64,000 nucleotides of DNA, taken from contig NZ_MSIG01000016.1 of assembly GCF_001927285.1 (NCBI RefSeq), positions 1 to 64,000 on the forward strand, in the 5' to 3' direction. The stretch comes from Mongoliimonas terrestris (GTDB lineage Bacteria; Pseudomonadota; Alphaproteobacteria; Rhizobiales; Pleomorphomonadaceae). Positions 43,201 through 51,960 of the stretch are shown piece after piece (within the stretch, counting starts at the first letter, position 1; each line of letters begins with the position of its first letter). The position numbers were made by a program, and so were the translations under genes. The notes under the pieces were generated by a model that saw only the letters and a list, made by a program, of their open reading frames with translations, was not told where the DNA came from and did not search any database.

Positions 43201-45397
43201 CCTCGGCACGCGGCTCGACACCATCCCGGCCGCCATCCCCTACCTGACGCCGGACCCGGTGCGGGTCGCCCGCTTCGCCGAACGGCTCGCCGCCGGCGAC
43301 GGCTTCCGGATCGGCATCGCCTGGCAGGGCAACCCGGACCCGACCGTCGACGCCGGCCGCTCGCTGCCCCTGAAGGCGCTGGCGCCGCTCGCCGCCGTCA
43401 AGGGCGTCCGCCTCATCGCGCTCCAGCAGGGCGACGGCGCGGAGCAGATCGCCGCGCTCGGGGGCGCCTTTGCGGTGGAGACCCTCGGCCCCGACGTGGA
43501 TGCCGGCCCGGACGCCTTCGTGGACACGGCCGCCGTGATGATGAACCTCGACCTCGTCGTCTCCACCGACACGGCGGTCCTCCACCTTGCCGGTGCGCTC
43601 GGCCGCCCGGCCTTCGCCATCCTGAAGGACCGGGCCGAGTGGCGCTGGCTGAAGGAGCGCGCCGACAGCCCCTGGTACCCGAGCCTCCGCCTCTTCCGCC
43701 AGGGTCCGACCGAGGTCGGCACGGCGGCGCCCTGGGCGGGCGTCGTGGAGCGGCTCGCCGGCGAGGTCGCGGCCCTCGTCGGCGGCGACCGCAGCCGGCT
43801 GGTGCCGAAGACCATCGACGACCGCATCCCCCTGCCGAAGGCGCCGCCGCGTCCGGCGGGCGACGCGCGCTTCTCCGCGGCTGTCACCGAGCATCTGGCC
43901 GGCCGGCTCGACGTCGCCGCCGCCGGCTACGCGGACGTGCTCCTCGACCATCCGGAGGCCGTGGAGGCGGTCCACATGCTGGGCGCCATCGCGTTGCAGC
44001 GGAAGACCTTCCCGCGCGCCCTCATCCATTTCGAGGCCGCTCGCCGGCGCGGCCTCGGCACACCGGAGTTCCGCACCAACTACGCCATCGCGCTCCGCCG
44101 GCTTGGCCGGGAGGGCGACGCGGAGGCGCTGTTCCGGGCGATCATCGCCGAGGCGCCCGGCGCCGGCGAGGCGCTGATCAACCTCGGCGCGCTCCTCGTC
44201 GACAGCGAACGCCCGGCGGAGGCGCTGCCGCTCCTGGAACAGGCGGTCGCGCTCAGGCCCGGCGCCGCCATCGCCCACCGCACCCTCGGCAACGCGCTCC
44301 GCGCGCTCGCCCGCCCGGCGGAGGCGCTGGCGCCGTTCGACCGGGCGGTGGATCTTGCCCCGGCCGATCCGGAGCTGCGCATCGACCGCGCCCACGCGCG
44401 GCTGGCGGCCGGCGACTATCCAGGCGGTTTCGCCGACTACGAGTTCCGCTGGTCCGGCTCGGAGATGGAGCGGCGGGATCTCGCCGCGCCGCTCTGGGAC
44501 GGCGGGCGCTTCGACGAGCGCACGCTGCTGGTACACGGCGAGCAGGGCCTCGGCGACCATATCCAGTTCGCCCGCTTCCTGCCGATGGTGGCGGCGCGCG
44601 GCGGCCGGCTCGTGGTGGAGGTCCGGCGCCCGCTGATGCGGCTCCTCGCCAGCCTCGATTTCGGCGGCCTGCCAGTGACGATCGTGGAGCAGGGCGCCGG
44701 TCCGCCACCGCCGCACGACATGCAGGCGCCGCTGATGAGCCTGCCGCTCCTCCTCGGCTCCACCATCGACCGGCTGCCGGCCGCCGTGCCCTACTTGCGC
44801 GCCGAACCGGAGCGGCTGGTCGCCTGGCGCCACCGGCTCGGCCTGCAGGGCCGGCCGTTCGTCGGCCTCGTCTGGCAGGGCAATCCGAAGGCCCGCGCCG
44901 ACAAGGGCCGCTCGCCGGGGCTCGCGGCCATGACGCCCCTTCTCGCCCACCTTGCCGAGCGGCATCCGGGCGTGCGCGTCCTCGCCCTCCAGAAGGAGCA
45001 CGGACTCGCCGACCTCGCGGCCCTGCCGGAGGCGCTCCGGCCCATGCTCCCCGGTCCCGGCTTCGACGCCGGCCCGGATGCCTTCCTGGACAGCGCGGCC
45101 CTCCTCAGCCTCGCCGACGTGGTCGTCTCCTCCGACACGGCGCTCGCCCACCTGGCCGGCGCCCTCGGCCGGCCGACGGTGCTGATGCTGAAGCATGCGC
45201 CCGACTGGCGCTGGACCGCCGGGCGCGACGACAGCCCCTGGTACCCGACCGTCCGCCTCGTCCGCCAGACCGTCGCCGGCGACTGGGAGGGCGTCACCCA
45301 CAAGGCCGCCGCCGCCCTCGACGCGCATTTCGCCGCCCGCGCCGGCCATGGCGCGCCGGACGCCGGACCGGCCGCGCGCACGGAGGCCGCCGGATGA
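40223..45397 (+). CDS. Triple-module TPR-glycosyltransferase
   Basis: A 1724-residue cytoplasmic protein made of three consecutive modules, each several TPR repeats followed by a GT9/heptosyltransferase-like GT-B domain. The domain motif EQG[LF]GDxxQF occurs at about 308, 926 and 1440; each is followed ~140 residues later by WQGNP and then by [ST]DTxxxHxxGxLGRP and a W-R-W stretch. TPR blocks cover roughly 10-250, 600-890 and 1213-1400. The single-module version is a known alphaproteobacterial type; three in one chain is unusual. GGGGAGGG precedes the ATG and the end overlaps the paralogue at 45394 (ATGA). Likely glycosylates protein, perhaps the Ser/Thr-rich repeat protein upstream; that is inference. 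Confidence 0.9.
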   Translation: MGVPMEVPGEPGGPPTVADGRRLHAAGAVAEAEAVYRAVLAETPDDPHALHLLGVVLHQRGRPADAVKFIRRAVTLSPDLSAAWQNLVLPLVDLGRFDEAAEAAATATRLAPTAIGGWINRVHALTAADRVGEAASAAECAVAIDPANAAAWAQLGHVRLRSGDPVAAELILRRALLIDADDRDALYNLGVVLHELGREPDAAMVYRRLLALDPDHAAARLNLGVSLRTLGDPRAALALWAGGTPAPGPELPYNVGCAHLILGDWAAGWAGYERRFEMPGHPRPPRLAGVPLWDGRSIPDGTLVVHFEQGLGDTLQFARLVPRLKGRAGRIVLAVQTALKPFLAMSPLFAGPDAPALVADHEPLPPADAYVPLLSLPHRLALTPETLRPSPPVFVADPERVARWRARLDALDAARGLSDKPFRVGLVWQGNPTAPAEKGRSMPLAALAPLARVAGVAVYALQKGVGREQMAGLPPDVTLVDLGPDFDAGPGAFLDTAAVANVLDLVITTDTSMAHVVGGLGRPVWTLLKHVPDWRWGLEGQISPFYPSMRQFRQPAVGDVAGLVTHLEHQLAALVDALPNAPDRTDPDASADPVPDLDVAIAAHAAGRHGEAIGLYKARLARHPDEGRTANLLAVAEFEAGGRSREAAAAALPLAWRSVALAPTDANGFANLGVILKNAGDAAEAERALETALAFDPAHGAALQTLVTLLGQRGAGVDAVDLTRAAARARPNDPAVRKAEALALKAAGRLAEAAEAFRVARALNPADVRLTVLYGNVLDESGDKDGAVRAWEEALVAEPDNVDALTNLGVAERRRGRGALAVWFYRRALELQPANADTLTNLGTALFELDRIVDARAAFKAAMVARPSHADAAMALGMTHLIEGDFEAGFKAYEARRRSARLALDDGLRLFEGREVAGRQLLVIGEQGFGDSIQFVRYAAALKAAGAARVTIACRPRLAALMASATGVDAVAVEGDTVPPSDGAVPIMSLPHLLGTRLDTIPAAIPYLTPDPVRVARFAERLAAGDGFRIGIAWQGNPDPTVDAGRSLPLKALAPLAAVKGVRLIALQQGDGAEQIAALGGAFAVETLGPDVDAGPDAFVDTAAVMMNLDLVVSTDTAVLHLAGALGRPAFAILKDRAEWRWLKERADSPWYPSLRLFRQGPTEVGTAAPWAGVVERLAGEVAALVGGDRSRLVPKTIDDRIPLPKAPPRPAGDARFSAAVTEHLAGRLDVAAAGYADVLLDHPEAVEAVHMLGAIALQRKTFPRALIHFEAARRRGLGTPEFRTNYAIALRRLGREGDAEALFRAIIAEAPGAGEALINLGALLVDSERPAEALPLLEQAVALRPGAAIAHRTLGNALRALARPAEALAPFDRAVDLAPADPELRIDRAHARLAAGDYPGGFADYEFRWSGSEMERRDLAAPLWDGGRFDERTLLVHGEQGLGDHIQFARFLPMVAARGGRLVVEVRRPLMRLLASLDFGGLPVTIVEQGAGPPPPHDMQAPLMSLPLLLGSTIDRLPAAVPYLRAEPERLVAWRHRLGLQGRPFVGLVWQGNPKARADKGRSPGLAAMTPLLAHLAERHPGVRVLALQKEHGLADLAALPEALRPMLPGPGFDAGPDAFLDSAALLSLADVVVSSDTALAHLAGALGRPTVLMLKHAPDWRWTAGRDDSPWYPTVRLVRQTVAGDWEGVTHKAAAALDAHFAARAGHGAPDAGPAARTEAAG

Positions 45398-46896
45398 GCA
45401 GCGCGGCCGCCGATCCCCTGGCCTGCGCGCTGGAGGATCACCGGGCCGGGCGGCTGGAGGCCGCCACAGCCGGCTACCGCGCCGTGCTGGCGTCGGCGCC
45501 GGAGCATCCGGACGCGCTCCACCTCCTCGGCGTCGCCCGCAAGGCCGCCGGGGCCCTCGACGAGGCGGTCGGCCTCATCCGCCGGGCGGCGGCGCTGCAG
45601 CCCGGCCGGGCGGAGATCTGGTCCAACCTCGGCAATGCGCTTGCCGCGGCGGGCGACCATCCGGGGGCGATCGACGCCTACCGGACCGCCCTCGGCCTCC
45701 AGGAGACGGCCGACACCTGGACCGCGCTCGGCGCGAGCCTTGCCAAGGCCGGCGAAGCGGACGGCGCCATCGCCGCCTACGAACGGGCGCTCGCTCTCGA
45801 TCCGGCCGACGTGACCGCCCGGCACAACCTCGCCAACGCGCTCGGCGCCAGGGGCCGGGACGGCGCGGCGGTGACACTTCTCCGCGCCGTCATCGCCGAC
45901 CAGCCCGACCTTGCGGAGGCCCACTACAACCTCGCCCGCCATCTTCTTCGCCTGGGCGACTACAAAAGCGGCTTCAGCCACTACGAATGGCGCTGGAAGA
46001 CGGAGGCTTTTCCCGACAAACGCCGCCACACCCACCTACCGGACTGGGACGGACGGCCGCTCCCCGGACGGCTGCTGGTCCACGCGGAACAGGGCTTCGG
46101 CGACACCATCCAGTTCGCCGCCCTCCTGCCCCTCGCCCGCTCGCTGGCCACCGCCGTGACCCTGGAGGTGCCGGCGCCGCTCGCGCGCCTGTTCCGGCGC
46201 TTCACCGGCGCCGACACGATCGCGGCGGCCGTGCCGGACAGCGGGCAGGATCTGCCGGCGAACGTTGCCGCCGCGACCGCGCTCCTCGGCCTGCCGCACC
46301 GGCTCGGCCTCACCCTCGGGTCGATCCCGTCCGCCGCCGGACTTCTCACCGCCGAGCCGGACCGGGTGGCGGCCTGGCGCGCCCGGCTTGGCGACGACGG
46401 CCGGCGGATCGTCACCGTCAACCATCAGGGCAGCCCGAAGACGCCGGTGGACCGGGGCCGCAGCCTGCCGGATCCGGCGCTCCTGGCGCCGCTCGCCGCG
46501 TTGCCCGACATCCGGCTGATCTCGCTGCAGAAGCTGGCGCCGCCGGCGATCGAGCCGGACGGCGGGGGCTACCGGCTCGCCGGCCTGCCGGTCCGGATCG
46601 AGCATCCCGGGCCCGACCTCGACGCCGGTCCGGACGCCTTCGTGGACACGGCCGCCATCATGACGCTCGCGGACGCCGTGGTCTCTACCGACACGGCCGC
46701 TGCGCACCTTGCCGGCGCCCTCGGCCGGCCGGTGCACATCCTGCTGCAGGCGGTCGCCGAGTGGCGCTGGCTCATCGACCGGACGACCACGCCCTGGTAT
46801 CCGACCGCCACGCTCCACCGCCAGCCGGCGCCTGGCGACTGGGGGACCGTGATCGACGCGGTCGCCGGCCGGCTGCGGGATGGTGACCTATCCTAG
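45394..46896 (+). CDS. Single-module TPR-glycosyltransferase
   Basis: A 500-residue paralogue of one module of the upstream protein: TPR repeats in the first ~190 residues (YRAVLASAPEHPDALHLLGV; LGASLAKAGEADGAIAAYER), then the GT-B domain with AEQGFGDTIQF near 232, VNHQGSPKTPVDRGRS (NHQGSP in place of the usual WQGNP), and STDTAAAHLAGALGRPVHILL. ATG overlaps the upstream stop by ATGA. The TAG stop is the terminal CTAG of the repeat element at 46893, so the original C-terminus may have been slightly different. Confidence 0.9.
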   Translation: MSSAAADPLACALEDHRAGRLEAATAGYRAVLASAPEHPDALHLLGVARKAAGALDEAVGLIRRAAALQPGRAEIWSNLGNALAAAGDHPGAIDAYRTALGLQETADTWTALGASLAKAGEADGAIAAYERALALDPADVTARHNLANALGARGRDGAAVTLLRAVIADQPDLAEAHYNLARHLLRLGDYKSGFSHYEWRWKTEAFPDKRRHTHLPDWDGRPLPGRLLVHAEQGFGDTIQFAALLPLARSLATAVTLEVPAPLARLFRRFTGADTIAAAVPDSGQDLPANVAAATALLGLPHRLGLTLGSIPSAAGLLTAEPDRVAAWRARLGDDGRRIVTVNHQGSPKTPVDRGRSLPDPALLAPLAALPDIRLISLQKLAPPAIEPDGGGYRLAGLPVRIEHPGPDLDAGPDAFVDTAAIMTLADAVVSTDTAAAHLAGALGRPVHILLQAVAEWRWLIDRTTTPWYPTATLHRQPAPGDWGTVIDAVAGRLRDGDLS

Positions 46897-47011
46897 AGCA
46901 TTCTCCGATCAAGTTGCACGACTTGATCGATGAGAGAATGCTCCAGGTCCTTGGATCTGGAGCGATTTCTTGTCGACATGCCGATTCCGTCAGGGAGGAC
47001 AAGCGCTCTAG
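46893..47011. repeat. 119-bp palindromic element, copy 2
   Basis: Reverse-complement relative of the element at 31982-32099, aligned end to end: CTAGAGCATT at the left, the GATCAAGT/ACTTGATC hairpin, GAATGCTCCAG, ATCTGGAGCGATTTC and GCGCTCTAG at the right. The left CTAG contributes the stop codon of the TPR-glycosyltransferase gene. The element fills most of the gap to the convergent GT4 gene. Confidence 0.85.
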
Positions 47012-47034
47012 ATCCGACCGTCACGCGCCGGGCA

Positions 47035-48225
47035 TCAGACCGCCACCACGATGTCCCGCATGGCCGCCGCGGTCCGCGCCCAGGTGAGGCGGCCGACCGC
47101 GTCCGCGCCGGCCGCGCCCCGGCGGCGGGCGTCGTTCCGGTCCGCATAGGCCGCTTCCAGGTGGGCGACGATCTCGTCGACCGAACTCTCGCCCCAGCCG
47201 GGCGTGCCGCCCACGGGCCCATAAGCTCCGGCCACCGGCCGCTGCTCGGAAAGCACGAAGGCGGCGCCCGGATGGGCCGTGAGGTCCAGGTGGCCGGTGT
47301 TGGCGGAGAGGATGGTGGGCACGCCCGAGGCCATGCATTCCATGGCCACCAGATTGGTGCCGCCCTCGCTGCGGTTGGGGAAGAGCGCCACGTCCATTTC
47401 GCGCAGGATCGGCGCCATCAGGGCGTTCGGCACGGCGCCGAGGTCCAGCACCTGGTCGGGCGGAATGCCGTTCGCCGCCGCCCAGCCGACGGCGTCCACC
47501 TTGCCGGCGGCGTCGAACACCACCGGGGCGGCGCGGCCCGAGGCATCGACCGTGCGGGCGAACTGCGGCCAGGGGCTGTGCCAGGCCGTCACCAGGAGCG
47601 CGTCCCGGTGCCGCTCGGCGAACCGGCGGAAGGCGGCGATGACGAGGTCCTGGCCCTTGCGGAGTTCCAGCTTGCCGCCGCTGAAGACGAGGAAGCGCCC
47701 CGGCATCCACCCCGCCCGCGGGGCGGGGTGGAAAAGGGTCGGGTCGATGCCCTGGATCACCGTCGTCACCCGTTCGACCCCGTGCTCGCGGAGGATCCGC
47801 TCGTTCCAGGTCGACCCTGCGACGATCAGCGGAAGGGCTTTGGCCCGCGCCACCGTGTCGGCGTCGAGGTGCGGGATCTCGAAGAACACCACGCCGATCG
47901 TCGGCGTGCCGGCGAGCGTCAGGTCGTTGGCAAGGGCGGAGACGCGGAAGTCGTTGCCGAGCGCCGCCAGCACCGGCCCGTCCGCCGTCACCGTGCGGTT
48001 GGAGAAGGCGGCGAGCTTCTCCTGGAGCCCCCGCGATTCCGCCCGGAACGGCGCCAGCAGCCGCTCCTTCAGCGGATCCACCACCACCTGGTCGGGCCGG
48101 AGCGGATAGGAGGTCAGCGGCTCGACCAAAGGGTCGAGGCTCCAGTGGAGCGCCAGATTGAGGCCGTAGACGCCCCAGCCGAAGAAGCTCGACACGCCCC
48201 AATGGATCACCACGCGCCGGCGCAT
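47035..48225 (-). CDS. GT4-family glycosyltransferase
   Basis: A 396-residue GT-B enzyme. The N-terminal HWGVSSFFGWGVYGLNLALH acceptor-side glycine motif precedes the donor domain with FSGGKLELRKGQDLVIAAF (Lys of the K-G-Q motif) and NRSEGGTNLVAMECMASGVP (Glu-rich donor motif). Cytoplasmic. It is divergent from the type I exporter and convergent with the TPR-glycosyltransferases across the repeat element, so it belongs to the surface-glycoprotein island by position. It shares the CtrA-box region at 48303-48360. Confidence 0.9.
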   Translation of the reverse strand: MRRRVVIHWGVSSFFGWGVYGLNLALHWSLDPLVEPLTSYPLRPDQVVVDPLKERLLAPFRAESRGLQEKLAAFSNRTVTADGPVLAALGNDFRVSALANDLTLAGTPTIGVVFFEIPHLDADTVARAKALPLIVAGSTWNERILREHGVERVTTVIQGIDPTLFHPAPRAGWMPGRFLVFSGGKLELRKGQDLVIAAFRRFAERHRDALLVTAWHSPWPQFARTVDASGRAAPVVFDAAGKVDAVGWAAANGIPPDQVLDLGAVPNALMAPILREMDVALFPNRSEGGTNLVAMECMASGVPTILSANTGHLDLTAHPGAAFVLSEQRPVAGAYGPVGGTPGWGESSVDEIVAHLEAAYADRNDARRRGAAGADAVGRLTWARTAAAMRDIVVAV

Positions 48226-48302
48226 CGACGGCCTCCCGAAAGCCGCGCCGGACCGCCCGGTCGGCGCGGATCATCACATCGCTGGAAGGTGATTTATCAA
48301 GC

Positions 48303-48317
48303 TTAACGAGGGCTTAA
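48303..48317. promoter_or_regulatory. CtrA-type box TTAA-N7-TTAA
   Basis: TTAACGAGGGCTTAA is an exact TTAA-N7-TTAA in the divergent region between the GT4 gene (start 78 nt away) and the type I exporter (115 nt away). Confidence 0.6.
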
Positions 48318-48352
48318 GGCGGCTTTCTCATGGCCGGACCCGTAACCGATCA

Positions 48353-48360
48353 TTAACCAT
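48353..48360 (+). promoter_or_regulatory. CtrA half-site TTAACCAT
   Basis: TTAACCAT lies 71 nt upstream of the exporter ATG and about 35 nt from the full CtrA-type box in the same gap. Confidence 0.5.
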
Positions 48361-48431
48361 CCCGAAACATAGTCGGATCTGCACGGCTCTGTTGGCGGGC
48401 CGGGTGTGCGTGGGGGCGGAAGTAACGGATC

Positions 48432-50645
48432 ATGGGCGCTGAGGATCCTGGCCGGCCGGCGCCGGGTGGCGAAGGGACTGCGCTCGCGGCGTTCGCCGTG
48501 GTGGCCGAGAAGCTCGGGCTCAGCCTCGGTCTCGACACCTTGCGTGCCCGCTACGGCACCGACGGCATCACCACGCGCCGGCTGATCCGCATCGCCGACG
48601 AATGCGGCTTCCGGGCCCGCCGCACGCGCCTCGACTTCGACCACCTGATGGACCTCGGCCAGGCCTTCCCGGTCGTCCTCGTCCTCAAGTCCGGCGCTCA
48701 CGTGGTCGCCGAGGGCCTCTTCCGCACCCAGACGTCCGTCGGCGTCCTCGTCCGCGACCCGCTCGACCCGCACGCCCCGGCGCTGCCGGTCGACCGCATC
48801 CGGCTTGCCCGCGAGTGGGACGGCGAGACCATCCTGGTCAAGCGTCGTTCCGAGGGCGACGATACCACCAAGCCGTTCGGCATCCTGTGGATGCTGTCGA
48901 TCGTGCTTCGCGAAAAGATGCTCTTCCGCGACATCGGCATCGCGGCCATCGCCCTCAGCCTCCTCGCCCTGGTGCCGCCGCTCCTCTACATGGTGGTGAT
49001 CGACCGGGTGCTGGTGCACCAGCGCATGTCCACGCTGATGACGCTGGTCGGCGCCGTCGCGGTGCTCCTCGCCTTCGAAACGACGCTCGGCTATCTCCGC
49101 CGCACCATGGTGGCCCTCGCCACCGCGCGCATCGACGCCCGCGTCTCCACCATCATCTTCGACCGTCTGGTGGCGCTGCCGATCGACTTCTTCGACAAGA
49201 ACCCCACCGGCATCATCGCCTACAAGCTCGGCGAGGTGCGCCGGGTGCGCAACTTCCTCACCGGCCAGCTGTTCGGCACCTTGCTGGACGCCACCACGCT
49301 GATCGTGCTGATCCCGGCGATGTTCATGCTGAACGCCGCCCTTACCTGGTTCGTGCTCACCATCGCGGCGCTGATGGCCGTCATCGTGGTCGTCTACATG
49401 CGGCCCATGGCCGACCAGTACAACAAGGTGATCGCGGCCGAGCAGCGCAAGAACCAGTTCATGATCGAGGCCCTGCAAGGGGTGCGGACGGTCAAGTCGC
49501 TGGCGCTGGAAGGCCGCAAGCGGCGGGAGTGGGACTCCCGGGTGGCGGACGCGGTGCGGGCGGCGACCGACATGGTCTATCTGGCCAACCAGCCGCAGAC
49601 CCTCCTGGCGCCGCTCGAAAAGCTCATCTACGCCGGCTCGCTCTGCTTCGGCGGCTATCTGGCGATTTCGGGCGACCATACGGTCTTTGCCGGTACGCTG
49701 GTCGCCTTCACCATGATCGCCGGACGGGCCACCTCGCCCATCGTCCAGATCGCCGGCCTCCTGCAGCAGATCCAGGAGGTCAAGGGCGCCATCAGCCAGG
49801 TCGCCTCGGTGGTGAACACCGCCCCGGAGCCGCGGCGGGAGAACGGCGTTCGCCCGCCGATGACCGGCCCCATCACCTTCGGCGACGTGCGCTTCTACTA
49901 TCCGGAGGCGAAATCGCCGGCCCTCGACGGCATCTCCTTCCAGGTGGAGCCCGGGACGGTGGTGGGCGTCATGGGTCGATCGGGCTCCGGCAAAACCACG
50001 CTGACGCGGCTCCTCCAGGGCCTCCATCAGTCCTACGAGGGCCTGATCAAGATCGACGGGGTGGAGCTCCGCGAGATCGACCTCGACCACCTGCGCGCCC
50101 GCATGGGCGTCGTCCTCCAGGACAGCTTTCTCTTCCAGGGCACCATCCGGGAGAACATCCTGATCGGCCGCCCGGACGCCGGCATCGAGAAGATGATCGA
50201 GGCGGCCCGCCTCGCCGGCGCGGAGGAGTTCATCGAGCGGCTGCCGCGGTCCTACGACACGCCGATCGAGGAGAACGCCTCCAACCTCTCCGGCGGCCAG
50301 CGCCAGCGGATCGCCATCGCGCGCGCCCTCGTGATGGACCCGCCGCTCCTCATCTTCGACGAGGCGACGAGCGCCCTCGACCCGGACAGCGAGGCAGTGA
50401 TCAACGAGAACCTCCGCCGCATCGCCAAGGGTCGCACGGTGATCGTCATCTCGCACCGGCTCGCCTCGCTCACCGACTGCGACCAGATCCTCTGCCTGGA
50501 GCGCGGCAAGCTGCTCGACGCCGGCCGCCACCTCGACCTTCTCGACCGCTGCGAGGTGTACCGCCACCTTTGGTACCAGCAGAACCGACACCTGAGCCCG
50601 GGAGGCCACCATGGCGACCGTTACGGCGCTGCCGCCCGCTCTTGA
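48432..50645 (+). CDS. Type I secretion ABC exporter (HlyB-like)
   Basis: A 737-residue inner-membrane ATPase/permease. The N-terminal ~130 residues form a C39-like domain without a catalytic cysteine (VVAEKLGLSLGLDTLRARYG; LVLKSGAHVVAEGLF), as in exporters of RTX proteins. Next is the transmembrane domain (helices from about 160 to 440, VALPIDFFDKNPTGIIAYKL) and the ATPase: Walker A GRSGSGKTT, signature LSGGQRQR, Walker B LLIFDEATSALD, switch His in VISHR. Its end overlaps the HlyD gene by 35 nt. No outer-membrane TolC is encoded here; one elsewhere would be shared. Most likely substrate: the repeat protein at 35484. Confidence 0.94.
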   Translation: MGAEDPGRPAPGGEGTALAAFAVVAEKLGLSLGLDTLRARYGTDGITTRRLIRIADECGFRARRTRLDFDHLMDLGQAFPVVLVLKSGAHVVAEGLFRTQTSVGVLVRDPLDPHAPALPVDRIRLAREWDGETILVKRRSEGDDTTKPFGILWMLSIVLREKMLFRDIGIAAIALSLLALVPPLLYMVVIDRVLVHQRMSTLMTLVGAVAVLLAFETTLGYLRRTMVALATARIDARVSTIIFDRLVALPIDFFDKNPTGIIAYKLGEVRRVRNFLTGQLFGTLLDATTLIVLIPAMFMLNAALTWFVLTIAALMAVIVVVYMRPMADQYNKVIAAEQRKNQFMIEALQGVRTVKSLALEGRKRREWDSRVADAVRAATDMVYLANQPQTLLAPLEKLIYAGSLCFGGYLAISGDHTVFAGTLVAFTMIAGRATSPIVQIAGLLQQIQEVKGAISQVASVVNTAPEPRRENGVRPPMTGPITFGDVRFYYPEAKSPALDGISFQVEPGTVVGVMGRSGSGKTTLTRLLQGLHQSYEGLIKIDGVELREIDLDHLRARMGVVLQDSFLFQGTIRENILIGRPDAGIEKMIEAARLAGAEEFIERLPRSYDTPIEENASNLSGGQRQRIAIARALVMDPPLLIFDEATSALDPDSEAVINENLRRIAKGRTVIVISHRLASLTDCDQILCLERGKLLDAGRHLDLLDRCEVYRHLWYQQNRHLSPGGHHGDRYGAAARS

Positions 50646-51960
50646 CCGGGCCGCCCGGGCGGACGTCCGGGAGTTCCAGTCTGACACGGCGGAGCTTCTG
50701 GCCGAGAAGCCGCCGATCAGCGCGCGCATCACGCTGCACTTCATCGCGGCCACGCTGGGAGCCGCCATCCTGATGGCGTCCATCTTCCCGGTGGACCGCA
50801 TGGTGCAGGCCCGCGGCCGTGTGGTGTCGCAGGCGCCGACCATCGTGGTGCAGCCGCTGGAGACCGCCATCGTGCGCCGGATCGCCGTCCGCGAGGGCCA
50901 GGTGGTGCGCGCCGGCCAGCTGATCGCAGCCCTCGACCCCACCTTCTCCACCGCCGATCTCAGCCGGCTCGACCAGCAGGTGGCGGCCCTTGCCGAGGAG
51001 ATCGCACGGCTCTCCGCCGAACTCGACGGCGCCCCCTACCAGCCCACCCGCGACGGCCTCCAGGTGGCCGCCCAGCGGGCGCTCTACGCCTCCCGCCAGG
51101 CCGAGTACCAGGCCCAGGTCGCCCGCTACGACGAGCGCATCGCCGCCGTGGAGGCCGGCATCGCCCGGGCGATGCGCGACCGCGACTTCTACACCGAACG
51201 CCTCGGCATCTACGAGGAGGTGGAGGGCATGCGCCAGACGCTGGAGAAGAAGAAGGCCGGCAGCCGCCTCAACGCCCTCGTCGCCACCGACAGCCGGGTC
51301 GAGATGGAGCGGAACGTGGTCACCAACGAAGGCACGATCCGCGCCTCCCGCCACGAGCTTGAGGCGCTGAAGAACGAGCGCATCGTGTTCGAGAAGCAGT
51401 GGCGCGCCCGCATCGCCCAGGATCTCTCCGACCGCCAGCTCGCCTTCGACCAGGCCCGCGAGGAACTCGCCAAGGCGACCCGCCGCTTCAGCCTTGTTGA
51501 ACTCACCGCCGTGGAGGACGCCATCGTCCAGCAGATGGGCGCCGTCTCGGTCGGCTCGGTGGTCCAGTCGGGCGAGAAGATCGCCACGCTGGTGCCGCTC
51601 GACACCGTGTTCGAGGTGGAGGTGGAGCTTGCCGCCCGCGACCAGGGCTTCGTGGCGGCCGGCGACGAGGTGGTGCTGAAGTTCGACGCCTGGCCCTTCG
51701 TGGAGCACGGCTCCGCCCGCGGCCGGGTGCGGTCGATCAGCCCGGACGCCTACACGCCGCAGCCCGGTACCGCCGGGTCGCCCTACTATCTTGCCGTCGT
51801 CGAGATCACCGACCTCAGCCTCAAGCGCGTCCCGGAGGGCTTCCGGCTGGTGCCGGGCATGCCGCTCACCGCCGATATCGTGGTCGGGTCCAACACCATC
51901 ATGGCCTACATGCTGAACGGCGCGCTCTCCAACCTCAACGAGGGGATGTCCGAGCCATGA
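50611..51960 (+). CDS. HlyD-type membrane fusion protein
   Basis: A 449-residue periplasmic adaptor. A short cytoplasmic tail and one helix (ITLHFIAATLGAAILMASIFP, about 45-65) precede a lipoyl half (VVQPLETAIVRRIAVREGQV), a long coiled coil (about 110-290) and the C-terminal beta domain (GDEVVLKFDAWPFVEHGSA). It bridges the exporter to an outer-membrane channel. The ATG sits inside the exporter gene and its own end overlaps the Sel1 gene by ATGA, so the three are translationally linked. Confidence 0.93.
   Translation: MATVTALPPALDRAARADVREFQSDTAELLAEKPPISARITLHFIAATLGAAILMASIFPVDRMVQARGRVVSQAPTIVVQPLETAIVRRIAVREGQVVRAGQLIAALDPTFSTADLSRLDQQVAALAEEIARLSAELDGAPYQPTRDGLQVAAQRALYASRQAEYQAQVARYDERIAAVEAGIARAMRDRDFYTERLGIYEEVEGMRQTLEKKKAGSRLNALVATDSRVEMERNVVTNEGTIRASRHELEALKNERIVFEKQWRARIAQDLSDRQLAFDQAREELAKATRRFSLVELTAVEDAIVQQMGAVSVGSVVQSGEKIATLVPLDTVFEVEVELAARDQGFVAAGDEVVLKFDAWPFVEHGSARGRVRSISPDAYTPQPGTAGSPYYLAVVEITDLSLKRVPEGFRLVPGMPLTADIVVGSNTIMAYMLNGALSNLNEGMSEP

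Noticed and set aside
40142..45349. 1735-codon open frame antisense to the triple TPR-glycosyltransferase
   Set aside because: It mirrors the real gene; GC-rich third positions suppress stops on the opposite strand. Its product has no domain pattern, whereas the sense frame has three complete modules.
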